This document shows positions 1-11,299 of a stretch of DNA of 64,000 bases, piece after piece. The DNA is from Ceratothoa steindachneri. Its lineage: Eukaryota; Arthropoda; Malacostraca; Isopoda; Cymothoidae. Position numbers and translations under genes: made by a program. Below the pieces are notes generated by a model. That model had not been told where the DNA came from. It saw only the letters and a list, made by a program, of their open reading frames with translations, and searched no databases. The stretch covers positions 134,377,015 to 134,441,014 of the forward strand of contig OZ018321.1 in NCBI GenBank assembly GCA_963969495.1, written 5' to 3'. Each line of letters begins with the position of its first letter. Within the stretch, counting starts at the first letter, position 1.

Positions 1-178
1 TAGTAGATTGGAAGCGAATGTCACCGAAAAGACAAATCAAAGATAGCCCCAAATCAACCCGAGCGTCAAGACGTATGGCTTCAGAATACAAACCAAAGAC
101 GAGTTTCTTCTCGGAGATCCAGTTGAATTGCTGGTGAGTTTTTTTTATCAAGTTTGAGTACATAAGACGTTGAGTGTC

Positions 179-265
179 GTTGCTAGGCAACGGCCAATAG
201 AAGAAGAGATCTAATTCACGCCTATTTTCTTTTAGCCAATCAAATGATGGAATTTTAGTGACGTC
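179..265. promoter_or_regulatory. Cluster of X-box, two CCAAT boxes and a CRE-like site
   Basis: Within 90 bases lie GTTGCTAGGCAAC (179-191), an exact palindromic match to the RFX-family X-box; CCAAT (about 194-198); a second CCAAT (about 237-241); and GTGACGTCGC (about 258-267), a CREB/ATF-like site. X-box next to CCAAT is a known arrangement in promoters of ciliary and other genes. A perfect 12-base palindrome, TCAACGCGTTGA, follows at 299-310. Bases 3-133 are open on both strands and end with CTG|GTGAGT, which looks like a splice donor on the plus strand, so an exon may lie beside the cluster. No product is recognised on either strand. This is motif matching only; a chance cluster or a repeat-borne promoter is possible. 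Confidence 0.3.
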
Positions 266-310
266 GCGAAGTAACAAGAAACTCAAGAAAGAACAATTTC
301 AACGCGTTGA

Positions 311-1224
311 TATTCTCTGGTTTCTTTCTCGGTTTAGCCATTGCTTTTTTATAGGAAAAAAAGAAGTGCCCCTTCCCCCCCTCAATTAACTCTCTCGCGA
401 GAAACAGCTCATGATAACAAGTAGATATTGGGTGATTACCTCAACCAGACTCGAATGCCCGGAGTTAGTGAGTCGTTGAAATCCTGATGCAATTTTGACG
501 AAAAATTGTTTGTTTATTGGGAGGCAATTTTATCCATCCTCTGGTCTACCCCTCCATCTACTCGGTCCCCTCGAGTGGAGGCAACTTTCGTAGGTTGCAC
601 CAGGGGTCGTAATGTTGCCAGTCCCAAGTGGGAAAAACCAAGAATAACAACCGCATTAACGTTACCTTACCTACCCACCTACTCGAGATTAGGTTGGACA
701 GGGGAACTGGAATCCCATACAACAGTTATTTCATCCCTTGGGTAGCCGGAGGAGTGCCGGCGCCCTGGCGAGGATCTGGCCCGGCATCCTAATCCCCCCC
801 CCCCCTGTAAACCCCGCAACGCCTTCGTAACCCGCCCGCGCCGTCTCCAGGGTGAACTTGAGAAGGTCAATTCCGCGGCAGCCGCTCGAACTTGGGCTGG
901 TCATAGGAAGGGATTGAGGGGGTGGGGGAGGGAGGAGGGGTTAAGTACGACTTGAACAAAACAAGGGGTGAGGGTGGCACTCAGGAGTAGGGTGGGGGAA
1001 GGGCGCTTCTCTCAATATAAATGCATCTTCTGGCGTCAGCCCGGCAAACTGGAAGGTCGCCTCATTTCATGGCGGCCGCAAACGCAGGGCCATTTTTACC
1101 CCCACCCCCTCCCGAAGGTTCGACCCCCGAGGAGATGAGTATTAGCGTGTGAAGAAGGGGTGTCAAAATCCCTACCATATCAGCCACAGCACATACCCAT
1201 TTCATTTTATGGTCCTCTCTAACT
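311..1224. other. No gene recognised
   Basis: Holds GC-rich and homopolymer-rich sequence (C runs near 787-806, G runs near 915-1000). The short open frames here overlap one another on both strands and match nothing I know. Confidence 0.5.
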
Positions 1225-1532
1225 TACTTCCCTTTCTTTCTTTCTTTATTGTTTTTATTTCTTTATTTTATCATTTTCTTCCCCTTCTTTTCTCTATTCT
1301 TTTTATTTCATTTCTTTCTTTCTTTATTCTTTACCTCTCTTTCTAGATCTATTTATTCCGTCACTCTTTCTGGATTTCTTTATTCCATCCATTTTTTTTC
1401 TTTATTGTTTTCATTTCATTCTTTTTTCATTTTCTTTCTTTCTTTCTTTCATTTTTTACTTTATTTCATTTTCTTCCGTTTTTTTCATTTTCTTAGTAGC
1501 TAAATCTTTCTTTCTTTCTCTTTTCCTTTCAA
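1225..1532 (+). repeat. Pyrimidine tract, degenerate (TTTC)n
   Basis: About 300 bases of nearly pure T and C built on ctttcttt, with scattered A. Open frames through it give only F/L/S-rich low-complexity peptide and are not genes. Confidence 0.9.
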
Positions 1533-2991
1533 AGTTTGGATCAAGAGGCTATAAAATGGTAAAATTTTCCGATGTTTTCGCTGCCGAGTAGCCAAACTTT
1601 GGGATCGGATTACGGCATGAAGTTTTTCATTTTCCTCTGGGTTGCACTTCTCACCTACCTAAATATTATACTTTTTAAAGGGTGGTAATTAGTTGGTGGC
1701 AAATTCCCACGGTCTGGCCACACTATGTCGTCAATTAAATGCGGCGAAGGACTTATTTGAGGATTATTTTAAGAGTAGATCTCTTGCCCTTAGAGGCCTA
1801 ATTTCTTATAACCTTATAAGAGAGAAGCCTACCTGAACAGGGGTGGCTCACAACTCTCCAGGCTTTCGTTCCTCATGGCAGCAACCTCTTTGTGTGGGAT
1901 AGCATGCCTCGCCTGTGGGAACAAGTTTATTTTGGTAACGTTATTATTACATCCCCACCATAACGCTTATGTAGGCTTGTGACAGAGTTCATCAAACCTG
2001 TAGGCTGATATCAAAATATGTGAGCAAAGAACACGAACTTGTAGCGTCCATTCATCGATGACCCTTAGAGTAAAATCACCAATTGGCAACTCGTGTCTCC
2101 GATGCTAGCGATATGGCAATGCCGGCAATTACTTGCGCTGTGCCAAACCGTAAAATAACGCTGCTCTAAGCTCACTTACTTCATCATTTCTCTCTCTTCG
2201 ATCCCAAGTTAACTAATAAGTTATGTATCTATAATGAATTATTTAGTTAAGTATTTAGTAAGGTATCAAACACATGGAAGTTCGGATTCGATTCCTTTCA
2301 CGGTGTATCCAATCAACGGAGGCGTCATAGTTGTTGGGAGATCGTCTGTACCTTTAAATCAGCAACTACCAGCTATTCCATGACCGTTTCCATGTTTAGC
2401 AGTGGCGGAAGAGGAATAAATAAATAGGAGGGAAGGGCTACCTTTGTTAGGGAATTGAGGCGGATTCAGCGAAATTGCAATCTACCAGATGTCAGCTGCA
2501 CTATGATACTGTGGTCAAGTTATGTTGACTAGAATCGAAGGGCAGACATAAGGAGCAGGTTTACACTAAATCATGACACCATATGATATTATCTCGAACT
2601 CATTTGACCTTCCCTTCCCCAGGATCACTTATCTTTATTACGTTTGTTCTTTTCGCTTCCGAACGGCCATAGATTTGACCTAGGTTGACCTTGGTCGCTG
2701 AGTATAACGATTCAGAAATCAGCCACCAAAGGTGTTCTTTAGCACATACCTCCATTCCCCCTCTCATTCTTATAACATATTTTTCTGTGGCTCCGAATTG
2801 GGCCATATATGGTACACAGTATCAAGTAATTTTCTCCTATTGCGCATTTTAGTTACCTCTAAGCATTAGATATCAAGGGTAAGGTTAGTAGCATTTTGTA
2901 CACAAAATGTTTACTCATTAAGTGACTAAGAAATTTAAACACATCGAACATCAATAGGCTTAAATAATTTCCTCGAATATCAAGAGACGTT
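1533..2991. other. No gene recognised; one copy of a short dispersed box
   Basis: Moderately AT-rich unique-looking sequence. The only feature I can tie to something else is GCAGCTGACATCTGG on the minus strand near 2486-2501, which recurs near 3724 and 40304. Short ORFs at 2600-2806 and 2859-3095 (minus) have no recognisable motif, and the second runs into the tandem array that follows. Confidence 0.5.
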
Positions 2992-3613
2992 ACCATTGGT
3001 AACGCAAAAGTCGTATGCATTAGTAAAGCAAACATTGTGTGCCATTCGTAAATCAAACGGCGTATGTCATTGGTAGAGCAAACGTCGTGTGCCATTAGTT
3101 AAGCAAACACTTTATGCCATTAGTAAATCAAACGTTGCATGCCATTGGTAGAACAAAGGTCATATGCCATTAGTAAATAAAACAGTTTATGCATTTAGTA
3201 AATCAAACTTAGTATGATATTGATAAATCAAACGTCGTATGTCATTGGTAGAGCAAAGGTCGTGTGCCATTAGTAAATAAACAATTTTATGCCATAATAA
3301 ATCAAACGTCGTATGACATTGGTAGAACAAAGGTCGTGTGCCATTAGTAAATCAAACGTCGTATCCCATTGGTAAATCAAACTTCGTATGCCATTGGTAG
3401 AGCAAAGGTTGTGTGCCATTAGTAAATCAAACATTGTATACCATTAGTAAATCAACAATTTTATGCAATTGATAAATCAAACGTCGTATGTCATTCGTAG
3501 AGCAAAGGTCGTGTGCCATTAATAAATAAACAATTTTATACCATTGATAAATCAAACGTCGTATGCCATTGATAAAGCAAAGATCTTGTGCCATTGGTTG
3601 AGACAAGGGACGG
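2992..3613 (+). repeat. 25-bp minisatellite, about 25 copies
   Basis: Reading in steps of 25 gives about 25 monomers starting gccatt and ending cgtat or cgtgt. Three monomer types recur: one with gtagagcaaaggtcgtgt, one with aaataaacaattttat, one with gataaatcaaacgtcgtat. The first type sits at monomers 4, 7, 11, 14, 17, 21 and 24, so the larger unit alternates between three and four monomers. Monomers 2 and 13 are 24 bases long. No unique spacers separate the units, so this is not a CRISPR-like array. ORFs crossing it on the minus strand are by-products of the repeat. Confidence 0.93.
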
Positions 3614-3654
3614 AAGGGACACTGCCTCACTTACCACAGATATGCAACTGACTA

Positions 3655-3800
3655 TTGTAATACTTATAGCGCCTTCACTTCCTACCCGTGAGGGTGAATC
3701 ATTTTAGCATGTTCCACCATACTGCAGCTGACATCTGGAGGATATACGTTCCCTCCCGTCCCCGATGCCTGTAGGATAAACTGCGGCTGTATAGCCTCTC
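3655..3800 (+). repeat. Dispersed repeat carrying CTGCAGCTGACATCTGG, copy 1
   Basis: Shares an ordered set of blocks with 40240-40385: an acccg(t/c)gaggg block, CTGCAGCTGACATCTGG, a ccctcccg block and a weakly matching tail ending near gcggctgtat. The hairpin that is perfect in the other copy is degraded here. Element type unknown; no coding capacity seen. Confidence 0.55.
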
Positions 3801-3922
3801 TCTCTATATAATTAACACGATAATTTGTCGCCTAACTTCAGTCTGAAGGAAAATATTAGATAAATACATATTTATTTAATAAAGTTAAATGTTAAAGACT
3901 TGAACGATTTGACCTATTCATT

Positions 3923-4242
3923 TTATTCAATGAAATCGCCGTCGGCCACAACCACGGCCTCCAGGGGCGTCAGAATATGCTGCAGTCCTTTTCACTAATC
4001 CTTCTGTTTAACTGTGTGAAAACTGTGGCGATCCTGGCCCTAAGCTCCACCTTATTGTGGAACCGGGAATTATTGGTATCTCTCTCAACCAGACCCCATA
4101 TATAGGGTTGCAGTCTTGGGAAATTTAGGATGCCAGATGTTTGGAGAGATGTGCTAAAAAAAAGACAGGTAAAGACTGTCCTCCTACTTATGTGGCATGG
4201 TGGAGTACTGCTGCCACATGCACTGCCTTCCAATGGCCACAC
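3923..4242 (-). pseudogene. Tc1/mariner-superfamily transposase, C-terminal fragment
   Basis: The minus strand reads PYIWGLVERDTNN followed by a short helix-rich stretch, then after a +1 frameshift near 3975 LEAVVVADGDFIE and a stop (TAA at 3923-3925). This is the C-terminal end of transposases of the Tc1/mariner (ITm) superfamily that carry a Y(V/I)WG-V-VER-TN block just after the last catalytic Asp and end in LEAV..(E/A).G.(F)IE. Only about 100 residues remain: DNA-binding domain and first two catalytic residues are absent. A related but different decayed copy lies on the plus strand at 58290-59060. ORFs on the plus strand across the same bases have no motif. Confidence 0.7.
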
Positions 4243-6130
4243 CCAGGATCCAGGGTATCGCCAACTCCTCCAGGCTATTGAGGTAGCTCTCAGGGAAGAT
4301 AAAGTGGGGAATAACGTGGCTCATGCTACTGACCACCTCAAACACTCTGATGTTGACCGAAAACTTGATCTTTATCACTCTCGGTACATCTTTGCGGACA
4401 CAGAAAGCCAACGGTGGTTTTGCGAGCTCACAACACCTGGTCCTGGCAGAAATTATCGTCTGAGAACAACCACAGCATGCCAGGCTTGATAAGATAGTTC
4501 AATTTGTTCGTAAGGTTTAAGGCACGTTCCTTCCGGTTGTCCTTCATCTTCTGCGGCAGAAGCTGGTCCTTTCTCACCTCGTATGAGTCGTAGCGGATAT
4601 CTTATGCACTAACTGCCTGATGAGAGACTGACACTCCCTTGTCCCAGGCTAGGGACCTTATTGACTAGCTGTGTTCTTTTCGTATCTGAATGCTTAGAAT
4701 GAGCTTTTCGAGCGGCCGTACCCTCATAATCACAGTTTGACTCCTCCAACTCTTTTCGTCGTCAGATTAACATCCAACTCTCGGAGATCTTCTTCCCATT
4801 GTTGCTCCCAAACAGCACAGTTTGCTTTTTCCAAATTTTGGGAGGATTGAATTAAGCCATGCTATGGCTCCTTTCACAGACTATGCACAACTGAGTCTAC
4901 TATATGAGAAAGAGTAAGAGACAACCGACCCAAGGTAACACGCATGTGCGGAATTCAGAGTTGCCAACGGCAAAGGACCTCTGACATTTATCTGGGGGCG
5001 TTAATTTAAGGTCATTAACATCATCTATTAGGATTAAGTTTATGACATCCTGGCTACATTTAAACTACCCTTCTGAACATTTAAATTCGGAATTTATTTA
5101 ATTAACCCAGTATCCATTAAATTAATGAACCTAATTTCTGTTGCCATAACCTATGTATAGCGTTAACCAACTCAACCGAATTTCCGTAGCCATGGAGACC
5201 TCATAATTACAAGAATATCTGCGTTTATTCACCTCGCACAACTTTGTATACAATCCTGTAAATAGACAAACACAGAATAAAACTAAAAATAAAGTAAAAA
5301 CGTCTGTTATTTCGAGATCTGCCAAAGTCATTGTCTGAAATGGCTGTCAAAGGCAAATCTATAATTGCTACACTTGAGGTACTGGATAAGTACCGAACAA
5401 CTACTGCTGGGTACCGAGAAGGTAACAAGTAATTATCATGTATGGGTGGGTAGGGAAAAGAAGTAATTAATTAAATATTGCATGATATGATCTGCCTCAT
5501 GGTATTCCTGGTGTTAGCGTTAGCCTGTTCTCCGGGAGGAGGCGAGAGGAAAGCGGGTATTCCCTTTGGTCCTTCGCCTGTCCTTCTTCTCTGTGTATGT
5601 CCTTTATATTTCCACTACCTATCCTCCCCCTCCGTGTCTGCCCTTTTAATTTACCCTGCCCGTCCTTAAATTTCCACTGGCTAGCTTTAAATTTGCCTTG
5701 CCACTCTATATTCCCCTCGTATGTGCTTTCCCCCCTAGTGTTTTATTTTGTTCGACTTTATTTAACTTTTTATTCGCAAGCACCCCTTATTTTCCCCGAC
5801 TTTCCTTTTTCTTTCTTTGCCTCTCCTTTTTTCTTCATTCTGATTTTTCTGCCCATTGTCCTATTTGATAAAATATGGCTACTTGGAAGCCCCCATTTTT
5901 ACAGGGTTTTTTTCTCTATAAAAACTCATTATTTATCGTCGTGGGACGGGAGGCACCCAACCCGATCCGGGCCCATTTGTTGGAGGGTGCCAGCTATGAC
6001 TGGGGAGGTTCCGTCACCCCAAGAGCCTATGGTCGACTTAGGAGGAAATGGATGTGCTCTTCGAAAGTCGTACAAGAACGTGTGTAGAATTGGAGTACAA
6101 ATGGAGAGTAGTTGATCGGACATTGTAGGG
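4243..6130. other. No gene recognised
   Basis: Unique-looking sequence. The ORF at 5478-5669 begins with a hydrophobic stretch that could mimic a signal peptide but lies in pyrimidine-rich low-complexity DNA; the 172-aa ORF at 5597-6115 is F/P/S-rich for the same reason. I would not annotate either. Confidence 0.45.
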
Positions 6131-6153
6131 AGGGAAGTATGTGGTAGGGGGGC

Positions 6154-6237
6154 GGGGTTAGGAGAAAGGTATCTGGTAAGAGTATGGGGTTAGGAGAGAG
6201 GTATCTGGTACTGGTGCAAGGTTAGGAGCGAGTGGTT
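6154..6237 (+). repeat. 32-bp tandem repeat, about 2.6 copies
   Basis: Units begin at 6154, 6186 and 6218 with (g/a)ggttaggag followed by a diverged aaaggtatctggta block. Short local duplication without coding sense. Confidence 0.75.
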
Positions 6238-8057
6238 ACTGGACTTGGGTCGAACTTAGTGATAACAAGACGGAGGGATTTTCGTCATTTCATCGCCGAG
6301 TTTCAGATAAGAAGTTCATCGTATGAGTCACCCGGGACGCGTCCTTTCGTTCGTTCATGTGGTATGTCGCCCAATCTACTTGGTACGCATGTGTGCGTAA
6401 GTGAAATTACTTACATACTTGGTATGTGTGTGAAATGACAGAACTAACTTGGAGAGGATGTCATTTGAATGTACTCATGATGTACAGCCCCTATTAGCTT
6501 GCTCTGCCACCTCTTTCGCGGGGAGCAACGCCCGCAAAACCGAATGATATTCCCTTTGCTCACCACCAACGGGAGTGCCATGGATGGGGGGCCCTACCCC
6601 CTCACCTCTAGAGTAAAGTAGGTGTAGGGGCGGCCACGATGTCGCATTCACGAAGCACCTCCCCGTCTCACCCTTTCAGAGAGAGATGATCCAAAGCAAA
6701 CGCGATCGAGAGTGTGGTCGGCACCTTTGGGGGCTCTTCAGAATCCCCCGATCTTAAAGGAAGCATGAATGTTGTAATCCAATGGGGAGGCCTTTGGTCC
6801 TCATTTGAGAAAAAAAGAAACCAAATGATAAAAAAAGGCAAATGCTACTAACCACAAATTCTGGGGCTCACCCCATGCCACCAAATGGACCCTCCGACAG
6901 CTAGACAAACATAATGTCCATGGGCACAAACACAAAACCATGATCCCCATCCCATCCGTGTCAGCTGACGGGGGGGGGGCATCCATAAGCGAGTGGGAGG
7001 GCGGAAGAACAAGAAGATAAGGGGCAAGGTCGGGAAAGGTTGGACCACAGCGTCCCGTAATAGGGGGGTGGTCTGGATGTGGCCCAGCCCAAAGCCATGT
7101 TCAGCGAGGGGTTGGATCGCTATTACCCCCATCGGTGTGGCAATGACCCGTTAAGGAACGGACTAGTGTCTCGTTCCAGTGTCTGCCACTAGTGAAGTTG
7201 GGTGAATGGAAAATATATCTAATGTAGTTGACTTACTCGAGACCGGGAGATCGGGCATTTCCCCAGAACGTACCTACGGTCCGGAACTAAAAGAAGTCAT
7301 TGCCATACCCTAGACTTACGCCTCACCTCTATCTATGGCGTTGAATTACACGTTTGAATAGACAAAATATAGGATTTGGGGGAAATTTCCTATACGTACA
7401 TCTATGTACACATACACACACGCGCGCAGCCACACAAGACGTAACATCATCGGAGTAAGACCACGAAGAGGCGCGATGTCAACTCGATGTAGTGACCACG
7501 GAAAAACCTTGCAGACCTCAGGGACTCTTCCCTCTTGGTCGAGTTTCCCATCCGCTACCTCAAGGCAAGGAGAGGAGAGCAGAGCCGGACTTAGCGAACA
7601 GTGGGCCTTACTCCACTCAGTTTTAAGCCCCCTCCCCTTAAATAAGTTATTCAAGATCTGAACAATTTGGTCTTTTATTGAAACATCCGAATGAATTAAT
7701 GGTACAGTATCTTTATACAGATTGTCATAATCTTTTTATTCTCAAGTTATACTGCGATTGGAAATATAGTACTTACAAATTAAAATTAAATCACCATAGA
7801 AAGAAATTAATTATATGAAATTAAAGTTTGCACGTGAGCGTCTGAGGATCGGAGGCCGGGACACCTCACAGGCTACAGCACATAGCGCACCTTAAGCATA
7901 ACACCACCAAGACAGTTAAACATATAGTACAATCTTACGATTATTATCCATTCTCGAACACGGTCACACTGGTTATCAATCTAGCTCTGTATTAGATGCA
8001 ACTCTGCCATGGATAGCCAAATGTTTGAATGAAAGGGGAATATGGCAGCAGCATACG
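6238..8057. other. No gene recognised
   Basis: No protein family or RNA recognised on either strand. A short alternating purine-pyrimidine stretch (cacacacacgcgcgc, near 7410-7425) is the only notable composition feature. Confidence 0.45.
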
Positions 8058-8058
8058 T

Positions 8059-8126
<68 letters not shown>
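8058..8126. repeat. (TA)n microsatellite
   Basis: About 70 bases of TA with one phase slip. It abuts the C-terminal end of the hAT transposase remnant. Confidence 0.97.
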
Positions 8127-8128
<2 letters not shown>

Positions 8129-9630
8129 CTAGGTACAGCAATGACTGTTTTCTTGGTTTTCTCTGTGAAACTCGTTCAATGATGGTTTCAAATGTCATTG
8201 AGGAGGTGACATCATTTTCAATTGATATCATTCAGTCTTTTTTTCTGTCATTGTTGAACGTAATCTGTTTGTTTTTTGATCAAAGAGAGTTTGCGAAATG
8301 AACGTTCACCTTCACAGACTGTGACTGGCAACGTTAAGAACGATCGCAGAGCATTTGAAACATTGGCGACTGTTGATTCTACAACTGGATTCTTCCTCGA
8401 GTATTTCAAAAGGACATGAGAATTACGATCCAACTTCAGATGGGTTGCAAATTCTGAGAAAGTTACAAATTCATCCTCGCAGTCGGGCTCCAAGTCATTG
8501 ATGTATTTTTTCACTCAATTCTCAGCTGTGCAGCATCATTCTCCCTCAATGACTTGATAAAGGCAAAGTCGTCAGATATCTGGTGATAAGCCTCTCGACG
8601 TTGAAATAAACTTACAAGTAACTTGTCAATGATGACAACAAAACTCTGTAGACGGAATTATTGTGCACCTTGAAGATCTTCATCAAGTTCATTAGAATCA
8701 TTAGCTTGACGCCGTCGTCTTTTGTCCCGTACCTTTTCCGATACATATGTATACTTGAACACTTTCTATCTATGAGATTCTTTGCTGCATTCTCTAGTTC
8801 ATCAAATTAATTACGAAGCTCAGCAACAAAACTTTCAAGTGCTAGAAACAATGATACAGCCATGTTTATATCAATATTTGTGTTATGGAGAAGAGTATTG
8901 GCTTTCTGAAAGCGCTGTATGATCTTGTTCCAAAAGAACACACATAAATGCATTTTCAAGAAGGCGCATTTTCTCTGCAAAAACTGATGGAGCAGGTCGA
9001 GCATTTCTTTTTACTTCTTCACTGTCTGCAATTTATTTAAACATAGCATAGACGTTCAAGTAATTTATGTGCAGTACTTTGACTGATTCAGAATGGAAAT
9101 GGCAACGTGTTGATGATAATGGTTTTAGGGTTAGAATTCTACCATTTTCACAAGGTGACAATCCTTTTGTCAGTAAATTCCAGCGCTTTTTTGATCCAAC
9201 TGAATATGCATATCTGGTATGCATAAGCCCAAAGAAATTGCAAGCGTCCAGGCAACAGTTGACACTGGCAATCCCAACTAGATTTAGATTTAAAGGATGT
9301 TAGGCACATGGAATGTAATCTACTAATGGATTTATTTTCTAAATTCTTTCTTGTAAACCAACATATTTGCCTGACATATTTGCAGCGTTATCATAACATT
9401 GACCTCTGCATTCATTAAGGAAAATAGTCATTTCATCGAGAGTTTTCAGTACATTTTGTTGAAGACTTTCACCTGAATGGCTGAGAATAGGAAGAAACTT
9501 CAAGAATCTCTCTACAGTACATCCACTCTTATTGGTGTATCGTAGAATGATAGTCAGTTGTTCAATATGGCTGATATCAGGAGTTGAAACGACACATATA
9601 GAAAAGTATCATGAACTTCACCACATATAG
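8127..9630 (-). pseudogene. hAT transposase (ZMYM1-like), C-terminal half
   Basis: Read on the minus strand from 9630 down, the blocks appear in order: ICGEVHD; then, after a frameshift, SICVVSTPDISHIEQL; VERFLKFLPILSHSGESL; CRGQCYDNAANMSGKYVGLQ; RWNLLTKGL...LSSTRCHFHSESVKVL (9033-9224); FQKANTLL..NIDINMAVSL (8807-9004); and the hAT dimerisation motif LTLPVTVCEGERSFRKLSLI (8248-8514), running on past 8231 with RLNDISIEND to about 8127. The order and motifs are those of the hAT lineage annotated in animals as zinc finger MYM-type 1-like. Several frameshifts and stops make it a pseudogene. It begins mid-protein exactly where an LTR retrotransposon starts (9636); the missing N-terminal half lies at 16496-17354 on the same strand. 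Confidence 0.85.
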
Positions 9631-9635
9631 TTGAC

Positions 9636-10500
9636 TGTAAAAGAAAAAACTCTGCCCCTTCCCCCATCCAATTTATCGGAGACCACGTGCTATGGTATCA
9701 CGCCATGGACGACGTCATTTCCTATTCGAACATTCTCGAATTTTCAACTCCTGAGCACGTTGGGAAAATATTTCCCAATCCTGCGAACTCGTCCCAAGAT
9801 GAATCGACTCCGCCTCCGGATTAAGATGTCTGGAGCTTGTGACTCCTTTCTCCAAACTTCCCCTTTTCCCTCAGAATCGGGCATACAAATACTCGGGCTA
9901 TTCTGTAGTTCGAAGAGTCCAGCCCGAACCTCAAAACCGCCCTTATCGTCTCGACCCGTGAGTGTTCGTAAGACAGCAGACTTCTTCAGCCTTGATTCTA
10001 ACCAAGTCAATTGGTAGCTTCTGTGAACGGCAAGCCTTTGAATTTGCGCAACAGTCTCCTTTCTTTTAATCGAACGGAAGAAAATCTCCATCGATTACCT
10101 TTGAGGAAAAGAAGATTCCTCTTTCAGTGGAATTACGAGAATTCCCACATTCCTCGTCGAACGTCATCTTTGAAGATTGGCTATCTTCATCGAAAGGTTG
10201 GTTCGGATCGTGTCCCACCTGCCTCATTCGGATCGTAACCCACCTGCCTCATTCGGATCGTTCTCCACTTGCCTCATCGGATCGTTTTCCACTCGCCTCA
10301 TGGCAAGAAGGACCTTCTTCGAAGTCATCGACCCGTAAGACTGAAACCCCATCCATTATTAGTATTGTCAAGTTACCCTTTTTTGATCTGAGCCTAGTTA
10401 CATTAATCAATTAATTCATTCCACTTGAGAATCCCTTCTCATAATAATTATCAAGAGACTTTTTCAATTTATATAATTCCCCTTTGCCCATTATTTTTCT
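9636..10500 (+). repeat. 5' LTR of the Gmr1-like element
   Basis: Aligns at high identity with 14733-15528. It keeps about 135 bases (roughly 9873-10005) that the 3' LTR lacks, and lacks a C-rich insertion of about 60 bases present at about 14897-14960 in the 3' LTR. Its true 3' end is unclear because the 3' copy is truncated near 15528; it may run to about 10560. Contains short near-repeats around cctcattcggatcgt (10220-10300). Confidence 0.8.
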
Positions 10501-10789
10501 TATTTTGATCTGTGTAAATAAAATTATATTTTTGTTTTTCATCTTTAACTAACATTGAACGATACTCTCGGCCTATTCAAGTAAATCCCGCTAACCATTT
10601 ATGCACTCTCTTTGATTATTAAGGATTTGAAACCCAACGCCTCAAGTTTGACCTCCTAGTCGGTCGTTAATCCCTGCGAACACTCATTCAACGGTTCGCG
10701 TTGCAATAGGGTGATTAAGTCTCACCCCCCCCCTCCCACATAATATTTGAGTAGTGTATGGTATAGAGTGGTTGTACCACGACATATAT

Positions 10790-10876
<87 letters not shown>

Positions 10877-11299
10877 CTTCTATATTATAAAAAAACTGGT
10901 GTCAACTGTGTGAGATCTATTACATAGTAAATCAGTTTAGTTGATTTACATCCCTTTTGAGTTTTAGTAGTTCCCTCTTATTATTGAAGTTTCTTTATTT
11001 TTCTATTTTTGGCCAAAGTACGTTAAGGTTAGTTCTAGATCAGTGGAACTTTAATCTATTAACTATTTAAAATTTAGATTATTAGTTGGGACCCGTTCTT
11101 TGTCTTTGTGTATTCCATTTACCGGAATAAGTAAGTTAATCCTCAACCGGATGAGAAAGATTAACCCGTCCTAACCGTGTAGGAAGAGTTTTAGTGTTCT
11201 TTTGGTGTGATAATTTTTAAATATTTATTTTTGACAAAAATTAGGCTTCACGTATATTGCCGAGTAATTTCGTAACGTTCTCCCTAGTAAGCCAACAAG
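10501..11299 (+). other. Leader of the Gmr1-like element with (TA)n array
   Basis: Untranslated stretch between LTR and gag. It contains a (TA)n array at 10783-10874. No primer-binding site was identified with confidence. Confidence 0.5.

Noticed and set aside
1149..1503. F/L/S-rich hydrophobic ORFs
   Set aside because: Translation of a (TTTC)n-like pyrimidine tract.
2992..3613. CRISPR-like array
   Set aside because: Units of 25 bases follow one another without unique spacers, and the genome is eukaryotic.
4130..4489. 119-aa plus-strand ORF
   Set aside because: Partly antisense to the transposase tail at 3923-4242 and without any motif of its own.
5478..5669. 63-aa ORF with a signal-peptide-like start
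   Set aside because: Pyrimidine-rich, low complexity, no neighbouring gene structure and no recognised family.
9631..10238. ORFs of 75-128 aa on both strands in the LTR
   Set aside because: They lie in the LTR of the Gmr1-like element and recur in the 3' LTR with different frame breaks.
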